NCBI GenBank assembly: GCA_030043395.1
Contig: JASHXW010000237.1
Location: 1-7,694 of the forward strand
Length of the DNA stretch: 7,694 nucleotides
Source of the DNA: Streptosporangiaceae bacterium
GTDB taxonomy: Bacteria > Actinomycetota > Actinomycetes > Streptosporangiales > Streptosporangiaceae
Direction: 5' to 3'
Positions 1 to 5,443 of this stretch are shown here, one piece after another (position 1 is the stretch's first letter; the number at the start of each line of letters is the position of its first letter). Under the pieces are notes generated by a model. It searched no databases, had not been told where the DNA came from, and worked only from the letters and a program-made list of their open reading frames with translations. The translations under genes and the position numbers were made by a program.

Positions 1-1221
1 CCGGGCGGCGCGGATCGCGGGCACCAGGCCGGCCAGTACTCCGGCCGCCGCGCCGGCGGCGGGGGAGGCCAGCACCGGCCAGGACACCAGGACAGGCATC
101 CAGTGCCGCGCATGCCCGGCCAGGACGACGATGGCCAGGCCGAGGCTCGCCCCGGCCAGGCCGCCGAGCAAGCCCAGGATCGCGGACTCCCAGATGACGT
201 GCAGCGCGACGTGCCTGCGCCGGGCGCCGAGCGCGCGCCGCAGCGCGTATTCCGATCCGCGGTCCTGCACGGACAGCCAGGTGACGTTGGCGATGCTCGC
301 GATGCCGATGCCCAGGCTGACCCAGCCCACGATGCCGAGCAACTCGCCAAGCGTCCCGGCCACCTGGTCGCGCAGGTGCTGCGGGGCGACCCGCGCGAAG
401 ACCCGGTACCGGCCGGGCGTGGCCGGGCTGATCGCGTAGCGGGCCTGCCGTGCGACCGCGGGGGCTGCGCCCGGCCTGGTCTGGATGAGCACAGCCGGCA
501 GGGCGCCGGCCTGCTGGTCAGGCGGGCCGAAAAGGGCTGTGGCCGTGGTCGCCGGGATCAGGACCGACCGCAGCAGGGCCGGACGGCGGATGGCCCGGCG
601 GAAGATCCCGATGACCGCGCACGGCTCGTTGTTGATGAAGACGTCCGGCTGCCCGGCGACAGTGGTGATGCCCAGTGCCCGCGCCGCGTCGGCGCCGAGC
701 AGGCATACGGGCGCGGAGTGCGTCACCGCCCAGTGGCCGAACATGCGCCCTTGCGACAGCGTGACGCCGGCGGCGGAAAGGAAGCCGCCCGAGGCTGCGA
801 TGACTGTCTGCCCGGCTCTTCCTCGCGGGGGGACCGGCTGGCCAGGGCGCTGCGGCCTGGCCGAAACCACGACCGGGGCGGCGAGCCTGACCGGCCAGAA
901 CGAGCCGGCTGCCACGACGCCGTGCAGGGCGCCCAGCCGCCGGCTGACATCGGCCGGGAACGGGAACGCGGCGGGCGGCGGGGCGGCCCGGGCGGGACGG
1001 ACCAGCACCTGCGTCGGGAGCCGCTGCGTGAACGCGTTCGCGACCTGGGCGTTCGCCGTGCTGACCAGGCCGGGCACCGCGACGAACCAGGCAACGGCGA
1101 GCAGCGTGCCCAGGCTCGCGGCGATGGCCCGGGCAGGCCGGCCGGCGATCACCGTGAACGCCTCGGCTATGGCGTCAGGCGGGCGCAGCCTGGTCGGCTG
1201 GCTGATTCGGGGCCGGCTCAC
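1..1221 (-). CDS. MacB/FtsX-type ABC transporter permease, C-terminus cut by window edge
   Basis: This is the membrane subunit of a MacB-like (type VII, mechanotransmission) ABC system. The frame is open for 407 codons from a GTG at 1221 to the window edge. A helix lies at about residues 32-53, after the family-typical stretch DAIAEAF..AGRPARA. A long extracytoplasmic MacB-type domain (about 55-285) follows, then three C-terminal helices at about 291-313, 343-367 and 381-400. The FtsX coupling segment is well preserved (DRGSEYALRRALGARRRHV, about 320-338), as is the closing PAIRAAR. Family members usually end about 10-20 residues after that motif, so little is missing. The GTG start overlaps the TGA of the ATPase gene (GTGA) and has no clear Shine-Dalgarno, which fits translational coupling. 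The substrate cannot be told from sequence. I read this gene directly on the reverse strand because it lacks an ATG start. The family call is firm and the exact start is likely. Confidence 0.9.
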   Translation of the reverse strand, partial: MSRPRISQPTRLRPPDAIAEAFTVIAGRPARAIAASLGTLLAVAWFVAVPGLVSTANAQVANAFTQRLPTQVLVRPARAAPPPAAFPFPADVSRRLGALHGVVAAGSFWPVRLAAPVVVSARPQRPGQPVPPRGRAGQTVIAASGGFLSAAGVTLSQGRMFGHWAVTHSAPVCLLGADAARALGITTVAGQPDVFINNEPCAVIGIFRRAIRRPALLRSVLIPATTATALFGPPDQQAGALPAVLIQTRPGAAPAVARQARYAISPATPGRYRVFARVAPQHLRDQVAGTLGELLGIVGWVSLGIGIASIANVTWLSVQDRGSEYALRRALGARRRHVALHVIWESAILGLLGGLAGASLGLAIVVLAGHARHWMPVLVSWPVLASPAAGAAAGVLAGLVPAIRAAR

Positions 1222-1991
1222 CGGGCGAGGTCGTGCTTGTCGCCGCCAGCCTGCCAGCCGAGGCCGCTGGCTGGACCAGTCCCCATCCTGAGGTGCCGGG
1301 CCCCCAGGTCGGGCGGGAGCAGGCTGGAGGAGGAGACCAGCACGGTCCGGCCCGCTGCCCGCAGGTCCGCCAGCAGCCCGAGCACGCGCGTGGCCTGGCC
1401 TGGGTCAAGCCCGGCGGTCGGCTCGTCGCACAGCAGCAGGCTTGGCGTTGTCACCAGCGCCCTGGCGATTCCGGCTCGCTGCCTCTCGTCGGCGGGCAGG
1501 TCGCTGGCCAGCACGTCGGCGCGGGCGCCGAGCCCGACGCGCTCGAGGGAGTCCAGGGCCAGGCTCCGGCGGCTGCGCCTGCCCAGTCCGGCGTAGATCA
1601 GCGGCAGCATGACGTTCTCAAGCACCGACCTGGCCGGCAGCAAGTGCGGCGGCTGCAGCACCAGGCCGATGTCGCGGCCGCGCAGCGCTGACCGGTCCCG
1701 GTCACCGAGCGCGGCGGTGTCCTGCCCGTGCAGCAGGTAGCTCCCGGTGGTCGGCCGGATCAGCAGCCCGATCACGTTCAGCAAAGTGGACCGTGCTGCG
1801 CGGGACTGACCGGTCAGGATGACCAGCTCACCGTGCCTGACCACGAGGTCGACCGGGCTGAGTGACACGGCGGGAATGTCGGAGCGCTGGTGCCGCGCAG
1901 AGGAGCGCGCTCCGACGCCGACGCCCCGAAGCTCGACGACGTACGACGCCAGTGGCGCGGTGGTGTGCTCCCTGGTCATCAGCCGCGTCAT
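1218..1991 (-). CDS. ABC transporter ATP-binding subunit (MacB/LolD-like) with degenerate catalytic motifs
   Basis: A 257-residue nucleotide-binding subunit, the cytoplasmic partner of the downstream permease. Overall similarity to MacB/LolD ATPases is clear: LLNVIGLLIRPTTGSYLL, a Q-loop glutamine at residue 113 (LVLQPPHLLP), SVLENVMLPLIYAG, and an intact Walker B with catalytic glutamate and D-loop (LLLCDEPTAGLD, 185-196). Three key motifs are altered. Walker A reads GQSRAARST (61-69; 1785-1811) where GPSGSGKST is expected, so the lysine is arginine. The signature reads LPADE (165-169; 1485-1499) where LSGGQ/E is expected. The H-loop position falls in VSSSS (near 221) with no histidine. I checked all three on the reverse complement; the frame is intact. 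The ATG at 1991 overlaps the adaptor stop (ATGA); a second in-frame ATG lies at 1979. The family is sure. Whether it binds or hydrolyses ATP is doubtful; it may be regulatory, pair with another ATPase, or be decaying. Confidence 0.88.
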   Translation of the reverse strand: MTRLMTREHTTAPLASYVVELRGVGVGARSSARHQRSDIPAVSLSPVDLVVRHGELVILTGQSRAARSTLLNVIGLLIRPTTGSYLLHGQDTAALGDRDRSALRGRDIGLVLQPPHLLPARSVLENVMLPLIYAGLGRRSRRSLALDSLERVGLGARADVLASDLPADERQRAGIARALVTTPSLLLCDEPTAGLDPGQATRVLGLLADLRAAGRTVLVSSSSLLPPDLGARHLRMGTGPASGLGWQAGGDKHDLAR

Positions 1992-3169
1992 CGCCCGTGC
2001 CCGATCAGCACTCGATCGCCCGGCCGCAGCGCGTCCGGCTTGACCGACTGGACCGCAATCAGCCCGTCGGCTCTCGGCCCGGTGAAGATGGGGATTCGCG
2101 TTCGCCGGCCCCGGGCCGAGACTCGCACGACGTAGGTCGGCTGATGGTGCGATCCGGCGAAGACCGCGGCTAGGGGCACGGTGAGGACAGGTCCGGCGGT
2201 CACGGGGGAGTACAGCGTCAAGCGGACCCTGGTGCCGATGAGGCGCTGCGGCAGCGGGTGCTCGCTGCGCACCCGGACTGGGTAACCGCCGGCCGTTGTG
2301 CCTGGCAGCGCGCCGACCCTGGTCACCACGCCGCTCGCCGTCAGCGCCGGGCTGGCGGAGGAGATGCCGGCCTGGTTGCCCTTGCGAACCTGCGACGACT
2401 GGTGGGCGGTAAGCGTGCCGGTGACATACGGATTGCCGGTCGCCAGGCTGAGCACCGGGGTGCCGCTGGCCACGACCGACCCGACGCGAGCGCTGACGTC
2501 CGCCACGAGCGCCGAATTGGTCGGGATGTAGACGACCTCGCTGCGCGGCAGGTAGACGTCGGGCTCGCCGACGTCGAACTTGTGGTGGTGGTAGCGCGGC
2601 GCCTGGTAGCCGAGGTGAGCGTAGAACAGGTACAGGGCAAGCGAGGTGCTCGGGCCGAAGTAGCCGGGAGCGTCGAAGTCGGCGTATCCGGCATGCTCGA
2701 GATTGGCTTGCAGCTGGCTGACGTCGGGCCCGCTGTCGCCCTCGTGCAGGTTGCGGTAGGGCGGCAACCTGCCGCGCAGGAGCAGGACCGGGCGGCCGTC
2801 GATCTCGGTGATCACCCGGCCTGGCCGGACCTTGTCGCCGAGCCTGACCGGCATCTTTGTTACGGTCAGCGTTGAGTACGGAGCCGACGCGGTCACCTGG
2901 ACCGTCCTGGCCGCTCGCACGATGCCCTGCGTCGTGATCGCGTTCCGAAGCACCTCCCACCGTGCGACGGCGGTGATGACCGACGGCGGCGGGGCTGCCG
3001 ACCTCGCCGCTACCTGCGCCGGCGACTGGATCAGCGCGGCTGCCGCCAGCCCGGTCGCCGACATCACCACGACGCCGATCGCCAGCCCGCCGAGGAAGTA
3101 GCGCCGCGGCCGGAGCGGATCGGCAGCGCGTCGGCCCGGCGGAAGGCGGTCGGCCGCGAAGTGCCGCAT
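1988..3169 (-). CDS. Membrane-anchored HlyD/MacA-like adaptor with peptidoglycan-binding domain
   Basis: A 393-residue adaptor (membrane-fusion-like) protein, first gene of the ABC operon. A basic N-terminus precedes one membrane anchor at about residues 24-47, so the body lies outside the membrane. A first beta-rich HlyD-like segment spans about 65-135 (TTQGIVRAARTVQV, then RLGDKVRPGRVITEIDGRPV). A PG_binding_1-like domain is inserted at about 141-188 (LHEGDSGPDVSQLQANLEHAG, then FGPSTSLAL). A second HlyD-like part follows (about 208-265, with EVVYIPTNSALVADVSARVG), then a membrane-proximal beta domain to the end. This architecture is common in actinobacterial MacB-type operons and probably links the permease to the cell wall. 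The start is well bounded: an in-frame TGA lies only two codons upstream (3173-3175), so the ATG at 3169 is the first possible start. No good Shine-Dalgarno is visible. The stop overlaps the ATPase start by 4 bp. Confidence 0.88.
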   Translation of the reverse strand: MRHFAADRLPPGRRAADPLRPRRYFLGGLAIGVVVMSATGLAAAALIQSPAQVAARSAAPPPSVITAVARWEVLRNAITTQGIVRAARTVQVTASAPYSTLTVTKMPVRLGDKVRPGRVITEIDGRPVLLLRGRLPPYRNLHEGDSGPDVSQLQANLEHAGYADFDAPGYFGPSTSLALYLFYAHLGYQAPRYHHHKFDVGEPDVYLPRSEVVYIPTNSALVADVSARVGSVVASGTPVLSLATGNPYVTGTLTAHQSSQVRKGNQAGISSASPALTASGVVTRVGALPGTTAGGYPVRVRSEHPLPQRLIGTRVRLTLYSPVTAGPVLTVPLAAVFAGSHHQPTYVVRVSARGRRTRIPIFTGPRADGLIAVQSVKPDALRPGDRVLIGHGR

Positions 3170-3245
3170 GGCTCATCCGTGAGATGAAGCCGGCCAGCGC
3201 TGACCGCGACGCATCGTGCCGTGCAAGCACCGGCAAGCGGTGCGC

Positions 3246-3278
3246 GACCCCCCGTACACCGTGGACCCCCCGTCTACC
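3246..3278 (-). repeat. Two 15-bp direct repeats upstream of the ABC operon (candidate operator)
   Basis: GACCCCCCGTACACC (3246-3260) and GACCCCCCGTCTACC (3264-3278) match at 13 of 15 positions with an 18-bp period. Read on the operon strand they are GGTGTACGGGGGGTC and GGTAGACGGGGGGTC, lying 77-109 bp before the adaptor ATG. Tandem sites at that distance and phasing suit a dimeric regulator or two adjacent regulator sites. No regulator gene is in the window, so the function is inferred only from placement. Confidence 0.4.
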
Positions 3279-3373
3279 CGCGCAGGCTACCACGATGGGC
3301 GGCCGCCGGACCGGCTAACGAGGCCGCTGCGGGCGGGTCAGCGATCCCGTGCTGCCAGGGTGCCCGGCGGAGA

Positions 3374-3450
3374 GAGGGAGGCGCCAGAAGCGCCGGCACC
3401 AGCCACGACCAGTGGCTGGCCGCCCGCTGCGGTTCACGGCCGCCTCCCTC
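3374..3450. repeat. Nested inverted-repeat cluster (possible structured element)
   Basis: A perfect 10-bp inverted pair, GAGGGAGGCG (3374-3383) and CGCCTCCCTC (3441-3450), encloses a perfect 8-bp hairpin CCAGCCAC-GACCA-GTGGCTGG (3399-3419). Smaller stems are GGCGC-CAGAA-GCGCC (3380-3394, which competes with the inner 4 bp of the outer arm) and CCGC-CCGCT-GCGG (3420-3432). The result looks like a multi-branched fold of about 77 nt. It could be a structured leader, a regulatory DNA site or chance in GC-rich sequence. There is no T-run, so it is not a typical intrinsic terminator. Confidence 0.35.
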
Positions 3451-3496
3451 CCGGCGAGCGCCCGTCATGCTCGCGGCCAGGCGACCCCCATTCGCC

Positions 3497-3508
3497 CGTC
3501 CGCGGACG
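3497..3508. repeat. Perfect 12-bp palindrome (candidate operator)
   Basis: CGTCCGCGGACG is fully self-complementary. It sits about 190 bp before the preferred start of the plus-strand gene and about 330 bp before the adaptor start, and directly follows a 5-bp hairpin (3480-3496). It has the size and symmetry of a dimeric regulator site, but no regulator can be assigned. Confidence 0.3.
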
Positions 3509-3570
3509 CGGCCCTGCGCCCGCACCATCAGTCTGCCTCGTGCGAGCACTTCCCGGCAGAGCAGAAGGTC

Positions 3571-3594
3571 CCGGCGAAAAGTCCGACTTGCCGG
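3571..3594. repeat. Dyad element AAGTC-C-GACTT flanked by CCGGC/GCCGG
   Basis: The odd-centred palindrome AAGTCCGACTT lies at 3579-3589, with CCGGC at 3571-3575 and GCCGG at 3590-3594. The flanking arms are complementary but offset by 3 bp from the inner symmetry centre. The site ends about 50 bp before the earlier candidate start (3644) of the plus-strand gene and about 95 bp before the preferred one (3689), where a transcription-factor site could act. The subsegment at 3573-3584 resembles half of a DosR box (AAAGTCC), but the other half matches poorly. Confidence 0.3.
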
Positions 3595-3688
3595 AGCCGA
3601 ACATCGCCCGGAGCGGGTGGGTGAGAGAAACGGCAGGTGGGGAATGCTGACCCCTGTGCGACGGACGGGGGGCCGGAACCGGGACGTA

Positions 3689-4300
3689 ATGACTGCTCGC
3701 CCGCTCAGACGGCGAATCGTGAGGTCGATCGGAGCGGACGGTAATCCCCTGCGTCGTCCGATGGACAAGTTCGAGATCGCCGCGCGGATCGCGCTCGTGA
3801 TCGCCTTCCTCGTGCTCACCCCGCTGCTTGTCCCGCTGACGGGGCGGCTGGCTGGCTCGGCTGGCATGGGCCAGGTGCGCCAGGACGCGTCCTGGCGCGA
3901 GGTGCCCGCGGTGGTGCGGCGCTCCGCACCGCAGTTCTACGGCTACGGGTCGCTGTCGTGGTACTGGGTACCGGCGCGGTGGACGGCGCCGTCTGGTGCC
4001 CGGCGGTCCGGGCTTGTGCCGGTCAGGGCGGGCACCCCGCAGGGTACGCGGGTCGACCTCTGGGTCACGGAAGCCGGCCGGATAACCGGCCACGGGCCGA
4101 TGACGCCAGGCGAAGTGGACTTCAGGACAGTGCTCACCGAGTACGCGACCGTGGTGGCGCTCGCCGTGATCACGCTGGCGCTGATAGGCCTGCTCCGGCT
4201 GCTGATGAACCGCCGCAGGATGTCGTACTGGGAGATGGAGTGGGCGTGCTTCGGGCCGCGGTGGTCCAGGCGGCGCTGGCCGAGAAGCTCAGGGAACTGA
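3689..4300 (+). CDS. Rv1733c-family two-helix membrane protein
   Basis: Predicted 203 residues, close to the roughly 210 of M. tuberculosis Rv1733c, which I recall as the family type. Shared marks are a basic N-terminus with NPLRRPMDKFE (19-29), a first helix at about 33-50, an extracytoplasmic part with WVPARW (93-98), the segment PVRAGTPQGTRVDLWVTEAG (111-130), a second helix at about 153-172, and a Trp-rich cytoplasmic end (SYWEMEWACFGPRW). No enzymatic motif is visible and the family's function is unknown to me, although Rv1733c belongs to the hypoxia-induced DosR regulon. The start is uncertain. ATG 3689 gives a family-like N-terminus; ATG 3644 (218 aa) has an AGGTGG 3 nt upstream, which is closer than ideal; GTG 3638 is also in frame. 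The gene end overlaps the convergent ackA end by 12 bp, leaving no room for a terminator between them. Confidence 0.82.
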   Translation: MTARPLRRRIVRSIGADGNPLRRPMDKFEIAARIALVIAFLVLTPLLVPLTGRLAGSAGMGQVRQDASWREVPAVVRRSAPQFYGYGSLSWYWVPARWTAPSGARRSGLVPVRAGTPQGTRVDLWVTEAGRITGHGPMTPGEVDFRTVLTEYATVVALAVITLALIGLLRLLMNRRRMSYWEMEWACFGPRWSRRRWPRSSGN

Positions 4301-5443
4301 CCAGGCTCGTCCTGGCCGGCCGGACGCCGAGTGCAGCGCCTGCCTGACGCCCCTGGCTATCTCGATGTCCTCGCGCGCGGTCAGCACCAGCGTCCGCACC
4401 ATCGCCCCGGCCGCGCTGATATCGGCATCGGAGCGCGCCGACTCGTTGGCGCCCGAGTCGATCGTGACGCCGATGAAGCCCAGGCCAGCGGCGGCGGCGG
4501 ACCTGACACGGGGATCGTGCTCGCCGATCCCGCCGGTGAAGGCAAGCGCGTCGAGGCCGTTCATCGCCGCGGCCATCGACGCGATCGCGGCGACCAGCCG
4601 GTGGGCGTGGACCTCCAGCGCGAGCACCGCTCGCTGGTCACCGCCGCGGGCGGCGGATTCGACCTGCCTCATGTCGCCAGTGCCGCCGGCCAGCCCGGCC
4701 AAGCCGGACCTGTGCTCGAGCGCGTCCGCCAGCTCGGCAAGCGGAACGCGGCCATCGCTCGCCAGCCAGGTCAGCAAGCCGGGATCGACTGACCCGGACC
4801 TGGTTGCCATCACCAGGCCGTCCACGGGCGTGAAGCCCATCGTCGTCTCCACGCTGCGGCCGCCTTGCACCGCCGCGAGCGACGATCCGGCGCCGAGGTG
4901 ACATGTCACCACCCGGAATTGTTCGCGATCGGCGTTGTGAGTCAGTTCTGCGGCACGGCGCGACGCGTAACTGTGCGAGAGCCCGTGGAAGCCGAATTTC
5001 CGCAGGCCGAACCTGTCCCGCCAGGCGCCAGGCAGCGCGTAAGCGGATGCCGCCGCCGGCAGCGTCGCGTGGAACGCGGTGTCGAAGCACGCGACCTGCG
5101 GCAAGCCGGGGAACGCAGCCGCCGTGGCCGCGATGCCGGCCAGCGCGCGCGGCTGGTGCAGCGGCGCGAGCGAGGTCAGGCTGTCGATCTGGCCGAGCAC
5201 GCCGTCGTCGATCAGCGCGGGCGCGGTGAAGATGGCGCCGCCGTGCACGACCCGGTGCCCGATCGCGTCCGGGGTAGCCAGCTGGCCGAAGTAGGACGTA
5301 AGCGCGGGCGCGTCCGGGGTGCCGTCCCAGGAGTCGATCTCGCACTGGTCGCTCACCGAACCGTCTGTCCCGACGACGGAGAGCTTCAGGCTGCTCGATC
5401 CCGCGTTGACGACGAGCACACGCGGGGCGCCTGATTCGGTCAC
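4289..5443 (-). CDS. ackA: Acetate kinase
   Basis: Predicted 384 residues, slightly shorter than the roughly 400 usual for the family. It interconverts acetyl phosphate plus ADP with acetate plus ATP in the cytoplasm. Acetokinase motifs run in order: VNAGSSSLK (12-20), GHRVVHGG (62-69), APLHQP (93-98), [10 protein letters not shown] (120-129), [12 protein letters not shown] (150-161), HLGAGSS (182-188), [21 protein letters not shown] (201-221, with the conserved Arg), [13 protein letters not shown] (302-314) and EDIEIARG (358-365). Deviations from the common versions are HLGAG for HLGNG and GEHD for GEN. They do not touch the main catalytic Arg and Glu positions, so activity is likely. The GTG start overlaps the xfp TGA (GTGA) with no clear Shine-Dalgarno, so translation is probably coupled to phosphoketolase, the source of acetyl phosphate. 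No phosphotransacetylase gene is in the window. Propionate kinase activity cannot be ruled out. Confidence 0.93.
   Translation of the reverse strand: MTESGAPRVLVVNAGSSSLKLSVVGTDGSVSDQCEIDSWDGTPDAPALTSYFGQLATPDAIGHRVVHGGAIFTAPALIDDGVLGQIDSLTSLAPLHQPRALAGIAATAAAFPGLPQVACFDTAFHATLPAAASAYALPGAWRDRFGLRKFGFHGLSHSYASRRAAELTHNADREQFRVVTCHLGAGSSLAAVQGGRSVETTMGFTPVDGLVMATRSGSVDPGLLTWLASDGRVPLAELADALEHRSGLAGLAGGTGDMRQVESAARGGDQRAVLALEVHAHRLVAAIASMAAAMNGLDALAFTGGIGEHDPRVRSAAAAGLGFIGVTIDSGANESARSDADISAAGAMVRTLVLTAREDIEIARGVRQALHSASGRPGRAWSVP

Larger units (their letters stand above)
3170..3688. other. Divergent intergenic region without a credible gene
   Basis: About 520 bp separate the divergent adaptor and Rv1733c-like genes and should hold both promoters. 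Open frames cross it, but their products are low-complexity P/A/R/G-rich and match no family I recognise. No convincing -35/-10 pair stands out on either strand. Symmetric elements do: a hairpin GCACC-(7 nt)-GGTGC at 3227-3243, the direct repeats at 3246-3278, the nested inverted repeats at 3374-3450, a hairpin GGCGA-(7 nt)-TCGCC at 3480-3496, the palindrome at 3497-3508 and the dyad at 3571-3594. In GC-rich DNA some of these will be chance. Confidence 0.7.

Noticed and set aside
103..1596. Plus-strand 497-codon open frame
   Set aside because: It runs antisense across both the permease and the ATPase, is R/G/P/A-rich without recognisable motifs, and is a typical shadow frame of GC-rich genes.
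1218..1991. Calling the ATP-binding gene a pseudogene
   Set aside because: The frame is complete, normal in length and joined by 4-bp overlaps to intact genes. Substituted motifs alone do not show it is non-functional.
1218..3293. Minus-strand 691-codon frame as one fused gene
   Set aside because: Only its last 257 codons look like a protein family (the ABC ATPase). The upstream part crosses the adaptor gene in the wrong frame and resembles nothing.
3372..3451. tRNA-like cloverleaf with a GGTTCAC segment resembling a T-loop
   Set aside because: The putative anticodon loop lacks T33, the T-loop lacks A58, and the acceptor arm pairs imperfectly. It is better described as nested inverted repeats.
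3221..3688. N-terminal extension of the Rv1733c-like gene from ATG 3221 (359 aa in total)
   Set aside because: Family members are about 200 residues, recognisable similarity begins only at the NPLRRP motif, and the extension is low-complexity P/A/R/G sequence crossing the divergent promoter region. Starts at 3644 or 3638 remain possible.
3681..3700. Possible DosR box at CGGGACGTAATGACTG
   Set aside because: Only the GGGAC half fits, the other half does not, and the site covers the likely start codon.
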